Positions 24,984 through 36,576 of a stretch of 64,000 bases of DNA are shown here, in pieces. The notes under the pieces are model-generated. The model was not told the origin of the DNA and did not search any database. It saw only the letters and a list, made by a program, of their open reading frames with translations. Location: NCBI GenBank assembly GCA_947650285.1, contig CANTFL010001332.1:124001-188000 (forward strand), in the 5' to 3' direction. This DNA is from Hyaloperonospora brassicae. Its lineage: Eukaryota > Oomycota > Peronosporomycetes > Peronosporales > Peronosporaceae. The position numbers and the translations under genes were made by a program. Every line of letters starts with the position of its first letter. Within the stretch, counting starts at the first letter, position 1.

Positions 24984-26017
24984 ATGGAGCAATCTACACC
25001 CCTCTCTGAGGCCCAAAAGGTCGCGCTTGATAAGCTGACCGCGGCCGTAGGCCCAGAGAATGTGGAGTTTCTAGCTGCACAAGGTCCCGATGTGCTCAAT
25101 GCACGAGTCGAGACCTTCGTGCAGTACGAAACGGCCCTTTTAGGGCAGGTTCAAAATCAAGTAGCGTCTGCTATGCCAAAACGCTACGTGGTGATGCCAG
25201 ATGAAGAGGCTAAGCCTCGTCCCCATCGGGTGGCATCAAACATTACTCCGAAAAGGAGGGGGAGAATCCTACCCTCTGGGTCCGTGAGAATGAGATGGCC
25301 ATGAGATCTGGCCTCATCTCACTGGAGTACCAGCGGGTCTCGCTGGTTATCTCCAAGCTCGATGGAAGAGCTAGAGAGTGGGCTCTGACGTGTGGCACGT
25401 CGGTCGACTTTGCGTTTCCAACATGGGATTCGCTCAAGCTAGATCTTTTGCGATTTTATTTGCCGCCCAACCAGGCTTATCGCGTGTGCTCACGCTTCTT
25501 GTCTACCCTTCAGGGTAAGAATGAATTAATGGGCTATGTCCAAGAGTTGAGTACTCTGATGGCTGCTATGCAGTCTGACCCTCTCCCTGAGACCGTCTAC
25601 GTGACTGTCTTCCTGGAAGGTCTTCGTAATGGCGCTGCCAGGGTCGATGTGTTTCGGGTCCATCCCTCTACTTTTGAGGAAGCTGTTAGCATCGCTCAAA
25701 ATGCTGAGCACAACTTTAAGTCAGCAAGACTTGGTTGGAATGGGTACAAACCAAACTTTGCGAGGGCGACCTCTGCGAGCATCTCGGCTTACTGGAAACC
25801 AGAACCGATGGATCTCAGCCATGCTGAAGATGAAGGTGAAGCGGAGCTTCATGTTGCAGAGCAACGACAACAAGTGAGACGCTGTTATATTTGCGTAAGC
25901 ACTAAACATTTGCGTATAACTTTTCCTTTGCGTAAGCGTCAACCGACTCATATGGGTCGAAACCCCAGCCCCAACCAGAAACATGGTAGGGCACGGGGAA
26001 GCGTCGACACCCAGTAG
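24984..26017 (+). pseudogene. Gypsy gag, one frameshift
   Basis: The first frame (24,984 to about 25,240) opens MEQSTPLSEAQKVALDKL. It then shifts at an A/G-rich run near 25,240-25,260 into a second frame carrying a retrotransposon capsid domain (DGRAREWALTCGTSVDFAF, FLSTLQGKNELMGYVQEL). The nucleocapsid knuckle is degraded: CYIC is present, but the last cysteine of the CCHC box is replaced (RITFPL). Gag packages element RNA in cytoplasmic particles; this copy is not expected to work. Confidence 0.75.
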
Positions 26018-26043
26018 GTGCGGGGCGCCCTACTGGGGAAGAA

Positions 26044-26637
26044 GTGAGTTATGTTGCTTCCCTACGAGGTAGAGTGAAACAGGGCTTATCCCCACCGAGG
26101 TATGTGCCCACCAGCACAGAGCGTGGATACAAACCTGGCTTGTTAGTCGCCGAGGCGAAGATGAAAGGCTTTGAGAAGCATTGGTCGATCCTAATTGACT
26201 CCGGGGCATCATGCAATTATGCTCGACGTCGTTCCCTTGGGGGAAGTCAGCCATATGCTAACAAACTCAACGCGCATGAAGGTGATTCGATCACCGTTCG
26301 TTTAGCGACTGGTAGTCGCGTCACGGTGCCTAAAGTTCCGTTGAACTTAGGTGCGAAGTTTTTGGACTTTGACAGCATTGAAAACTGCCTTGTCCTCGAT
26401 TTGAATTTGAGATATGATCTCATCCTGGGTATGGCTTGGCTTGAACGCCATAAGCCGTGGAATGATTGGAGGTCCAAGACCTTAGGCGCCACGCGCAATG
26501 TTTCTAGCGAAGCTTTGGAGAGTCATGGACCCACCTTTGCTAGACAACAAAAGCGCTATTGGTGCGATCCATTGACGGAGGAATGTCAATGTGCTGGACA
26601 TTGGTATGTCGGAGATATTTTACTCCAATGTCAATGA
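26044..26637 (+). pseudogene. Gypsy aspartic protease region
   Basis: The frame contains ILIDSGASCNYARR, the aspartic protease active-site D-S-G, and later RYDLILGMAWLERHKP, the conserved C-terminal block of Gypsy proteases. This protease normally processes the Gag-Pol polyprotein. The frame stops at 26,637; following frames to 27,300 are linker sequence with stops. Confidence 0.75.
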
Positions 26638-27295
26638 CATCAATATTGAGCGGAGCTCTTGCACCGTATGTGAAGAGAGGTATACTCCGTTGAGTGATAC
26701 TCGTTGTGATACTGAGTCAATGCATGCTGCAGGCATGGTTGGCATACGGCCGAGACATCAAGAATGTAATTCCTCTGATGTGAGTGGGGTGGCACGTGAA
26801 TTTCCACCGAGTGAAAGCGGCCGAGATGGCACCTCACTGAATGTCGGTAATGACATTGTTGGCGAGAAGCCAGAGTGTTAAGGGCTAGGCGCGGATGCTG
26901 AACATGAAGTGGTACGTGTAAATCCACTGGGTGAAGTATTCAAGTTACGTAACACTTCATTAGATGTCGTTCAAGACATGAGCTCTCGTATAGAGCGTGC
27001 TAAGATAAATAGCAACCACGGGGACCCTACTGTCCCGGCCTCTACTATGCGTAAGGTTTCTTTGAGGAAACATCCCCAGCGTCGGGTGGCAACTGTTAAG
27101 CGCCCAACGTATGAGAAATTACGAATTGATACTAGTAATAATACACTATATACACTTGTCAATGGGTTGACTGGCCATATTGATGGCAATATTAGTCTTG
27201 AGACTCTTCCATCCTTGGATACTCTCTTTGACTCAGATAAAATGTCTTACGGAGAATTCAGCCAAGCCTTACATGCAGGGTAATTATACGAGTTA

Positions 27296-30282
27296 GTGGT
27301 CATTCGGCCGGATAATGAGTTGAACTCACACTCGTTATTGGACGAGTCTGTCCTTGAGGACACAAAGGCGGCATTTGATGCCCGTAGTGGATCTTCGATC
27401 CTTAAGGATCCTCTTGATTCGCTCTATCCTTTGGTAAAAGAGTTTCAGGACATAATGTGTCACAACCCACCGTCCGTCTTACCTCCCGATAGAGGTGTAC
27501 GTCATTAAATTGACTTGGTTCCTGGAACCATATAATGTGTAACAAGGCAGTGGCCGTTATCAAAGGAACAGTGTGACGTCATTGACGACTTCTTTCGTGC
27601 AAAGCCCGCGGCAGGAATGGTACGTGAGAGCAAATCTCCCCATTCCACACCGACCTTCTGTGTCAAAAAGCCCAATGGGAAGTGGAGCATTGTCCATGCT
27701 TAAAATAAGCTTAATGAGGCCAACATCCCGGCTCAGACACCAATTTCGAGGAAGGATGTTCTTCAGAACAATATGGTGGGATGTACAATGTACAATGCGC
27801 TCGACTTAGTTGATGGTTATTACCAGCTGCTCATGCGAGAAAGCGACATTCCGCTGACAGCGGTCAGCACTCCGAGTGGTATGCTCTGGGAGTGGCTTGT
27901 TATGCCGCAAGGGTTATCCAATGCCCCGGCTACATTCAATCGTCTTGTGACACAATTGTTCAGACTTCACCGAGGATATGCACAGACGTACTTTGATGAC
28001 ATCTCTGTCCATAGAAGTGCTATGAACGGTCGTTCAGATGTGGACAATCACATTGACCATTTACGAGCGGTGCTCGAGTGCATGCGCACGAATAAGCTGT
28101 ACGCCAACGCGTCTAATTGCATATTTGGTGCATAAGAGATTCTCTTTTTAAAGTTCTTCATCGGGAAGCGTGGTCTTAGAGCGGATCCCGCTAAGATAAA
28201 AGCCATAGTCGATTGGCCGGTTCCTCAGAACCAGAAGGACTTACGTAAGTGGCTTGGTCTTGCCAATTACTTACACAAGTATAGTGCAAACTGTGCAGAC
28301 ATGGCTCGACCATTATCAAATCTCCTTAAAAAGGATGTGGAATGGTGTTGGACGAACACCCAGCATGATAATTTGAAGCAGTAAAGGAAAGTCTACTTCT
28401 TGCGCCAATCGTTATTTTGCCTAAGCCTGATCGATCTTTCAGTGTCGTCTGTGACGCATCTGATTTTGCCATGGGCAGCACTCTGTTACAGACGGATTTC
28501 GATGGACGGGAACGCGTCATTGCGTTTGAGTCTCGGCAGCTGAAGGCTGCAGAAAAGAAGTATCCTGTTCATGACAAAGAGCTACTTGCAATGAAGTATG
28601 CTCTCGTCAAATTCAGAGTTCATCTTCTTGGCTCTAAGCCTTTTGTGATCTATACAGATCATGCGTCACTACGCACTGCAACCCAGTCGCCTCACCTCTC
28701 TCAGAGAATGGCTCGTTGACTTTCCTTCTTTTCCGAGTACAACTTCAAGGTGAAGTACAAGCCGGGCAAGCAGAATGCTTCGGCTGATGAGTTGTCACGC
28801 AGGCCTGGCTATGAGCTTGCTCATGTTACGACTCTGTCGTCGTCGGCCACTGGCCTAAATTGTACGACATATTCCAAGGATGAACACTGTGTAGCTCTGC
28901 TACGTGCTCTAGAGAGCGAGCAGTTTAAGGACTCAGACATAGAATCGTCGGCACGATTACGTGCGAGGCTACATCAATATTCGATCATTTAGGGCATTTT
29001 GTGATATAGCACGTATTTGGAGGATACTTCTCGCATTGTAGCCCCTCATGATAAGGAGTTGAAGTACCGGGTCATATATGAGGCACGTGATACTGCGTTG
29101 AGTTGTCATCTCGGTCATGAGAAGACCTATGGCTCAGTTAGCCAATGCTTTCGGTGGCCCAAACAATACAAATGGGTGAGCACATATGTGCGTACGTGTG
29201 AAACGTGTCAACGGGTAAAACTCCGTAGCGCATGCGACAGCGCCACTGGCTAGTCTACCCATACTCTCGGGGTGTCAGGAGTCCATTATCATGGACTTTA
29301 TGTTCTAATCACCGAATGATGCGTATGGCAATACATGTATTGTGGTCGTTGTTGACCGTTTGAGCAAGATAGCTCACTTAGCGGTGGTACCGGATTCTAT
29401 CGATGGTGAGGGTGCAGCTACGCTATTCAACGATTGCGAGTTACGACAACACGGTTTGCCGTTGGCAATTATTGCTTATAGAGATCGTCGCTTCACTGGG
29501 AAGTTTTGGAAATCCATCTTCAAGGTGATAGGCACACGATTGGACGTTTCCACAGCAAATCATACGCAGACAGATGGTCACACCGAGCGAGTGAATTACA
29601 TCATCGGTGACGTCTTGCGCAGTTTTTTCGCTGAAACGCCTAAGCGTTGGAGTTTAGTACTCCTTGTGGTTAAGTTTGCGTCGAATTTTGCCGTGCATGC
29701 CTCCACCGGCTACACACTGTTTTGTGTGAATGTTCTCACACCTCTTCGCACTCCGTTAACGCTACCACTATGTGGTTCAGGGCTTGGTGGGGGAGGAGTT
29801 GCTGATCGGCTTGCTGATATCATCCCTTCTACTGTTTAAAATAGGTAAGCGAGTTTCTCGCAACGCGATTAAATATCTTACGACATGTGTGTGACGCACT
29901 GGATGATAGCCAAGACAAGCAGAAGGAACAAGCTGATCCTAAAGGCAGAGGTTGTATTGAACGTTACGAGGTCTGAGACCAAGTTCTACTCAATGCTACA
30001 TACTTACCTACAAATGTAGTGTATGCCGCCTTCAAGACAAAGTTGCGTCCGTGTTTCATTGGACCATTCACGGTCGTCGCCGAGAAGGGACTTGCGTATA
30101 CACTTAAACTTCCGCGCAAACTACGCACACACCCTGTGTTCTACGTTGGCTTGATTCAGCCGTATCGGGATCCGTCCCACGTGAACTTGGAGACGCTTGC
30201 GCCGCGTGGGTTGGCCTTGCCATCGGTTGATGAATTAGTATCAGGAGGTTGTAGTAAAGTCGATCTCACAAAATTACTTTAG
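27296..30282 (+). pseudogene. Gypsy RT, RNase H and integrase, interrupted by stops and shifts
   Basis: RT begins near 27,420 ([20 protein letters not shown]) and has YFDD at 27,989-28,000 and the MPQGLSNAPATFNRL block. RNase H follows at 28,400-28,720 (FSVVCDASDFAMGSTLLQ, TDHASLRTATQSPHLS) and ends with KPGKQNASADELSRRP. The integrase zinc domain (GHEKTYG, CETCQRVK) lies at about 29,110-29,220. Its core is at 29,342-29,839, with VDRLSKIAHL and TDGHTERVN. The second catalytic aspartate block, normally SDRD, is AYRD, so the nuclease is probably dead as well as frameshifted. The GPFTVVAEKGLAYTL domain at 30,064-30,110 precedes the disrupted tail. Confidence 0.8.
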
Positions 30283-33200
30283 TGAGTGTCGATCTTCCAC
30301 TTGCCCAGACTTGCCGACTCACGGAGGGGGTGATCCGATCCGTGCCTTGCTGTATAACCTTGTGCTCACTATGTGTACCCGTCGGTTGAGCTGGCTTGAG
30401 CTCTTCGTAATGGCATTGGGAGACGTCAATCTCGCTGAGAGGTTGGGTTGAGCGTTCGCTTCCGGTGCGGAAATCTTCACACCACGAACGGCGGTTCTGC
30501 GATCTTGATCTTGAGTCGCGGCGATCTCTAGTTGAAGATGTCGCGATCTCGATCTTGAATCACACCGATCTCGATTTGTCTTCGGGATCGGGGTCTTTGC
30601 TGTGCGGAAATCTTCACTCAGCAAATAGTAGTCTTGCGCCGATCTTGTCTTGGGCTCGGTCCGATCTGGTCTTGGGATCGGCCGATCTTGCTGGAAGTGC
30701 GCAATTTAGGCAGATCGGTTGCATGTTTCGCCAAAATGAAACGTGCCGATCTGTCCGTGTAGATCGCTTCGATCTTGCTCGGTCTTGTCTTGAACGCCTT
30801 GTCCAGAACTTCTGACCACTTGAGCCGCCTCGCGATCTTGTGTCCAAAATCCTTTTCCTTTACCGTTGTTTGCTGCTACCCTAGCAAGTGAGTTGAGTGT
30901 GAGTACTTGATCGATCCGGGCCAGATTTCCTGAGATCGCTCTTCTGGAACTTGGCCAACAATCCAAGATCGGTCTTCTGTGTCCCTACAACACGCGTGCC
31001 TTTACCCGCCGGGGAAGCTAAATCAATCTTGCCCGGAAAAGAGGGGAGGAAAACGTGTGTCGTGAGCAGAAGAAGTAGAGTTCAAGTCTGTTTATTAACC
31101 AACCAAATTAATAGCCAACCTATCCTTAAGCCTAATCCTAACTATAGGTTACTCTCCAAGTCGATATCACCTTTAAGCTTGACCGCCCCCTTGAACACGT
31201 GTCGAACTTTCATGATCTGTACTCCAAATAGCGCCAATATCCTCGCTATCGTACCTAGACGACAAAAAGGGGCCAAATCCCAAGTGTGGTACCAAATACC
31301 CATTTTTTGGTACCCAAAAGCCCGAAATATTACCCAAATGCCGAATGTGTCTAAATCCGTTTTGCGACGTCAATTCAAACGGCTTCCACTGGCTCTTTCG
31401 ATCTGAACTTTTGGGACATCACTCATGAACCTACACCAAGTGTGGTGAAGTCGATCTCACAAATTACTTTAGTGAGTGTCAATCTTCCACTTGCCCAGAC
31501 TTGCCGACTCACGGAGGGGGTACTCCGATCCGTGCCTTGCTGTATAACCTTGTGCTCACCTTGTGTATCCGTCGGTTGGGCTGGCTTGAGCTCTTCGTAA
31601 CGGCCTTGGGAGATGTCGATCTCGCTGAGAGGTTGGGTTGAGCGTTCGCTTCCGGTGCGGAAATCTTCACACCACGAACGGGGTTCTGCGATCTTGATCT
31701 TGAGTCGCGGCAGTCACTCTTGGGCGATGTCGCGATCTCGATCTTGAATCACACCGATCTCGATTTGTCTTCGGGATCGGGGTCTTCGCTGTGCGGAAAT
31801 CTTCACTCAGCAAATAGTTGTCTTGCGTCGATCTTGCGTTGGGATCGGTCCGATCTGGTCTCGAGATCGGCCAATCTTGCCGGAAGTGCGCAATGTGGGT
31901 GGATTGGTTGCTTGTTTCGCCAAAATGAAACGTGCCGATCTGCCGTGTAGATCGCTTCGGTCTTGCTCGGTCTTGTCTTGAACTCCTTGTCCAGATCTTC
32001 TGACCACTTGAGCTGCCTCGCGATCTTGTAACCAAAATCCTTTTCCTTTACCGTTGTTTGCTGCTACCCTAGCAGTTTGAGTTGAGTTGAGTTACCTTAA
32101 CCCCACCTTGGCCAAACAATCCAAGGTGAGTACACAAAACACGGCGCGTGCAACGTCTCTTGATCGACGGGAGGCCAAATATCCTGCCCGGAAGAGAAGT
32201 CTGCGACGTGCTTTATATGTAAAAACGGTAACTGCTTTATTATCCAACCAAATTAATAGCCATCCTATACTTAAGCCTATTCCAAACTGTAGGTCACTTT
32301 CCAAGTCGATATCACCTTTAAGCTTGACCGCCCCCTTGAACACGTGTCGAAATCTCGTGACCTGTGCTCCAAAGATAGCGCCAATACTCCCGATATCGTA
32401 CCTAGACACCAAAAAGGGAGAAAATTCCAAATGCGGTACCTAATACCCAGTTTTGGTACCGAAAAGTCCAAAATAGTATCCAAATGCCGAATGTGTCTAA
32501 ATCCATTTTGCGACGTCAATTCAACCGGCTTCCACTGTCTCTTTCGGTCTGAACTTTTGCGACATCACTCATGGACCTTCAACAAGCATGTATATCACAA
32601 TCCAATAGCTCCATCATCGATATATCCATAATCAGCAGGGAACATGACCGATCTGATGCCCAATTCGAGATCGTTGAGGATCGACACAGTGCGATCCGGC
32701 CCTATATGTTCTTCCGTTCGTTGTACATGGTCCGATACCATCCTCAAGGGTTTAGACGCACAATGGGACCATCCACAATTCTCAAAACGGTCCCACGGAC
32801 TCCCACAAACATCCGCACTTCCAGATCGGTCCATAATTAACCTAAATCAGTACTCCCATTGGAGATCGGTGATGTGTATCTTCGATCACCTGGATGCTGC
32901 AACTTTGTCAAAGAGTTACGTCACATCGCTTGGTCTCAGAAGTACCTTTCTCAGTTCAGATCGGTCTTCTGGTTCAATATAGTCCCTCGTCCCAGATTGC
33001 ACCGTGGAAATCATCGATGTCTGCGACTCATCCCAGATTGTTCCAAGAAAATCACCCCTTTCTGCGCCTCGTCTCAGACCGTTCCACGTCCATCCTTTGG
33101 CCGACCGTTGGATCGGTCCGTCGATCTCCGTGGAATCACCTTCCGCCTCTCATCGGATCGCCAGATCACTTGGTGCCATTTTTCACCAGTACGTGGCGCC

Positions 33201-33861
33201 TCAATTAGATGGCCACCGATCCATATCATAAAATTTAATTAATGACTTTGCCACACAAGCATGTTTATCACGATTCAATAGCTCCATCACCGATATATCC
33301 ATAGTCAACAGGGAACATGACCGATCTGATGTCCAATTTGATATTGTTGAAGATCGACACCGTGCGATCCGGTTATATGTGTTCTTCCGTCCATTGAGCC
33401 TACTCCTATTCCATATTCAAGGGTTTATCTGCTCAATAGGACCATCCATAGTTCTCACAACGGTCCCACGGACTCCCACAAACATCCACAATTCCAGATT
33501 GGGCTATAATTAACCTAAATCAGTACTCCCTCTGGGAGACCGGTAAAGAGTGTCACCGATCTGCAGGATGTTACACTTTCGTCACAGAGTAATATCACAT
33601 CACCTGGTCACAGATTCTTGTCCCAGAACGCTCCATGGAAATCTTCTATTTGTCGTATTGTTCCAGATCGCTCCGTCTCAGGTCGATCAATATCCATCAG
33701 GCTGGTAACAGTTGGACCAGATCGCCGATCCCCGTTGAGATCGATTTCCACCTCCTTATTGGATCGCCAGGTCACATGGCCTCATTTTTCACCAGTAAGT
33801 GACAACTTAACTGGGTGGCCACCGATCCACGTCCCATCATTTAATTAGTGACTTTACCACA
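30250..33861 (+). mobile_element. 1.8-kb solo LTR (family N) split by a second copy of itself
   Basis: The outer copy starts TGTAGTAAAGTC at 30,250, ends GACTTTACCACA at 33,861, and is flanked by AGGT on both sides. Its two halves are 30,250-31,440 and 33,260-33,861. When AGGT-to-AGGT is ignored, the reading frame of the host Gypsy pol runs straight on into its chromodomain linker. That shows the insertion came after the Gypsy element. TG...CA ends and a short target duplication fit a solo LTR, although a 4-bp duplication with 12-bp inverted ends would also fit a cut-and-paste element. It is rich in GATC-containing motifs and encodes no protein I recognise. Confidence 0.7.
31441..33255 (+). 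mobile_element. Inner copy of the family N LTR
   Basis: It starts TGTGGTGAAGTC and ends GACTTTGCCACA, with CAAG on both sides (31,437-31,440 and 33,256-33,259). It matches the outer copy: 31,441 to about 32,580 corresponds to 30,250-31,440, and about 32,585-33,255 corresponds to 33,260-33,861. The apparent tandem repeats in this region are thus explained by a self-insertion. Many frames over 100 codons here are non-coding. Confidence 0.75.
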
Positions 33862-33865
33862 AGGT

Positions 33866-34210
33866 CAAGTTGAGCCTCCATCCGGGCCCGGCCCAACTCC
33901 AATGCCTGTACACGGGCTTGGTCCAACTCCAACAACTCAACACGGGCTCGCATCGCGTCAAACGCACTCTGGGTCTTACCCAATGTCTCACGGAGACCAC
34001 TCAGCTCGAGAAGCACCTTCTCATGCTCCTCCTTCGGTATACCGACCACCTTCGACGCTGCTCGATGAGCAAGGAAACCGCCAGTTCCATGTGGAGCGAC
34101 TCCTGAAACGACGTCGTCGTCAGGGTCAATACTAGTATCTGGTGAAGTGTCGAGGGTACCCGGAATTGAAAAACTTATAAGCGTTTGAGATACCACATCG
34201 ATAGGATTGC
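33866..34210 (+). pseudogene. Displaced chromodomain of the Gypsy pol
   Basis: The frame runs through a proline-rich linker (QVEPPSGPGPTPMPVHG) into RQFHVERLLKRRRRQGQY, a stop, then YLVKCRGYPE. This is the chromodomain core of Gypsy chromoviruses, here with three stop codons (near 34,138, 34,174 and 34,192). Such chromodomains guide integration toward particular chromatin. It is in frame with the integrase tail at 30,249 across the LTR insertion. Confidence 0.75.
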
Positions 34211-34397
34211 ACATACGCCTTGGATGATTCTCAACATCGCGGCAAGGGTCATCCTGTGATAAAGACGCTTCTCATCAATAGTGGTGGAACCAGGTGAATA
34301 GTTGGGCACCGCTTGATCAACACCCACATCAGCCGGCACAGCCGGAGCATAGCGTGTGCGAGTTCGCATCTGGCCTCTAGACGTTAATTTGGCGTGA

Positions 34398-35096
34398 TCA
34401 AACCGAAGCTTTCGTTCTAGACGAACGTCTGTCACAATCGGCACTTGCTCTGAGAGCTAACACGATGCTGAGGTATCGTTTCCGATGCACCCTGCGAGCA
34501 AAAGCGTTGTCTTCTTCCTCCTGAGATTCGCCTGCGAATAGGAGGATGGGTTTACCCTTCATCGTTGGAATTGGTGCACGCCGTGCTTGTGTGTCAAGTC
34601 GCAACTTGTATTGACTCTGAGTCGTCAAGTGAGGGTGCAGGTACCTCTCGCGAAGTACCTGTCGACTCGCCACCTCATCAGAAGATGTTGGCTAAGCGCC
34701 GATCGCCCACGTTGCCAAAAAACGACCTGTCGGGTGGCGTATACGCTCTTCCACACTGAGTGGGGTGAACAGATAGCCACGACGACCCTCAAGAGTTGCA
34801 GCAAGCTGCATACGGCGCTGAGAGCTCTCCTCTTGTTTCATAGCCAACTGTTGTTGCTAATCGAGCGGATTGGTGATGATTGCATCGCCCACGATGGGTG
34901 TTTTATGCAGCGCCGATGGCGCGTTGGCTTCGCCACGCTCGGCAAATGGGTTCGGTGCAGTATGAGGCGGTGCCTCTTGCACTGGTGAGTCGGGCATTGT
35001 CCTCTCTTCATCATGGATATCGGTATCGCTACCATAATACACATTGATGCCAAGGTAGGACGAAAGAGTCGAGGTCTCATGGAGTGGCGGTGCCAT
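34398..35096 (-). pseudogene. Antisense open frame between chromodomain and 3' LTR
   Basis: On the strand opposite the Gypsy element, a single frame starts with ATG at 35,096 (MAPPLHETSTLSSYLG). It continues for about 233 codons with only two interruptions, both TAG (34,857-34,859 and 34,692-34,694). Composition is mixed and charged, for example ESQEEEDNAFARRVHRKRY. A second minus-strand frame (34,444-34,175) continues in the same style after a shift. I do not recognise the product. It begins about 100 bp from the element's polypurine tract. It may be an accessory antisense gene of the element, or chance. Confidence 0.35.
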
Positions 35097-35192
35097 GGTG
35101 TTTTGTGTTTTGCCAACCGTAAGGTTAAAGCGCACACACACCGTCCTCTTCGAGGAAAGAATTCGATTGACGCTTTGTGGTAACGTCAGTCT

Positions 35193-35204
35193 GGTGGGAC
35201 AGGG
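35193..35204 (+). promoter_or_regulatory. Polypurine tract of the Gypsy element
   Basis: GGTGGGACAGGG immediately precedes the 3' LTR start TGTAACGGGG, where plus-strand DNA synthesis would be primed. Confidence 0.6.
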
Positions 35205-35732
35205 TGTAACGGGGTCACACGTCAACTGGTAGTCGACAATAGGTGTGGTACACACAATGTATGGGATCCCCTTTAAATTAATATCAGAACACAGTATCAA
35301 TTGTTGGAGACTGATGTCTATCAACCATTGATTACGAGATCTTTTAATAGGTTTATTTAAACATTAGTGAGTAGGTTTATTACGTTGTTCTGAGGTGTTC
35401 TTTTAGGTTAAAGAAGAAATAAAATTCAGCTCCCATTTTGATCCGATAGACACGTGCCTCTTTGAGGCGTCTTGTGATCGTGGAGGAGATAGGTGCGCCT
35501 TGTCAAGGCAGCTACTCCTTGTGCACTCTGTGCGTCGATTCTCTGAACCGTTTGATCCCCCTAAAACAGGGACCGTAAGCTCTCTGAGCTTGTTGTCTCT
35601 TTGAGTCGGGTTCTTTGAACCAAACCTTAGCTCTCGGAGCTGTTGACTCTTCGAGTCGGGTTAGTAGAACCAAAGTTGCCCGTAGAGCGTTAGGTCTTCC
35701 TCTGACTTAAGGAGCTGTGTAGCTCCGCTACA
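35205..35732 (+). repeat. 3' LTR, Gypsy family G
   Basis: It has canonical TG...CA ends (TGTAACGGGG ... GCTCCGCTACA) and matches 24,450-24,925. It contains a short internal duplication of the motif around TTGACTCTTCGAGTCGGGTT. Confidence 0.85.
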
Positions 35733-35781
35733 GGGGGTATGCGAGATCAATACCATATACCACACGCGCTTAAACCATCGT

Positions 35782-36250
35782 TGTAATAGGGTGAGCCCGT
35801 TACGTCAAATTAATCCGAATGTATCTATATTTAAAATTGTCCCTTCAGATAATATATATTATCAACATCACCCAAGAAGAGGTAGGTAAATTTGACGGAA
35901 TATTACACCCGAGGGTAATATTCTTTGGGTGCTCCACTTATTGGTTAATGTACACGCTAAATCAACCAAAGTAATCACCAATCGCTGCTGGACGCGCGCA
36001 ATGGTTGGTGAGCAAGAAGCTTACATAGGATATTATAGTTTAATATAGTTGGATTAAGACAAAGATGGTCTTTTAGGAAAAAGAACTAAATAAAATTAGT
36101 TCTACTTTTCCTTTTAGACAGATCTTCCGAGTTCTGTTTACTTCCTCGCACTTCCTCACGCCACGTGTACGTGATGTCGGGAGTACGCAGCCTTGTGTTC
36201 GATCAACACAAGTTCTTATCAGTTGTCTGGTAAGAGCGTGCCCCGTTACA
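35782..36250 (+). repeat. Solo LTR, family X (copy X1)
   Basis: It starts TGTAATAGGGTGAGCCCGTTAC and ends GTGCCCCGTTACA, the inverted terminal motif of this family. The internal block CAATCGCTGCTGGACGCGCG is shared with the copies at 23.5 and 36.6 kb. It is well diverged from X2, so the two are not an LTR pair. Confidence 0.7.
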
Positions 36251-36315
36251 ATCACGAGATGTGCCGCTTCAGATTGTGCTGTCGGGCTGCTAGAGCGAGA
36301 GAATTGCCCCTGGAG

Positions 36316-36576
36316 CTCGTCGATTTGACACTTATGTGGGAAGCCTATGATGAGGAAGGGTGGATCATGCAAGAGAACTGTCTAGCATGAGTGCGTCATC
36401 GACCGGTCGGTACAAGATTTCCTTATCCTTGTAGCTCTGGAAAAGGTCTGGTCTCCAAATCAGTCGGTAGAGGACTCTCATAAGGCAAACGTAGATCATT
36501 TTTTTCGGGTTTATCTCAGGCAGAGAAACTATTGTACGCACTTCTGTTTATGTACGTGTAATAAATCAGGACGCTG
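36316..36576 (+). pseudogene. Gene fragment S, copy 1
   Basis: About 261 bp repeated at 42,427-42,688 with roughly 95% identity. In one frame it encodes LVDLTLMWEAYDEEGWIMQE. After a one-base shift it continues ECVIDRSVHDFLILVALEKV and ends with a stop after FMCV. Composition and the loss of frame suggest a fragment of a real coding exon. I do not recognise the family. It ends exactly at the left edge of LTR X2. Confidence 0.5.

Larger units (their letters stand above)
24450..35732 (+). mobile_element. 11.3-kb Ty3/Gypsy chromovirus with nested LTR insertions
   Basis: The 5' LTR (24,450-24,925) and 3' LTR (35,205-35,732) are diverged copies in the same orientation. Five Gs precede the first and five Gs (35,733-35,737) follow the second, a plausible target duplication. 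A primer-binding site follows the 5' LTR. The purine-rich tract GGTGGGACAGGG (35,193-35,204) abuts the 3' LTR. Between them, in order, are gag, aspartic protease, RT, RNase H, integrase and a chromodomain, all on the plus strand. The chromodomain is displaced 3.6 kb by a later LTR insertion at 30,250-33,861. Without that insertion the element would be about 7.7 kb. Confidence 0.75.

Noticed and set aside
30319..33242. Many frames of 75-150 codons on both strands
   Set aside because: They fall inside the two family N LTR copies, recur in duplicate with the repeat, and lack any protein motif.
30250..33861. Simple tandem duplication of two blocks
   Set aside because: Matching ends and the two different 4-bp flanking duplications fit a nested insertion of one element into another copy of itself better.
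33837..34214. Minus-strand 125-codon frame with coiled-coil-like composition
   Set aside because: It lies exactly antisense to the chromodomain linker, whose sense frame continues pol across the LTR insertion. The coiled-coil look comes from the proline/threonine-rich repeat on the other strand.
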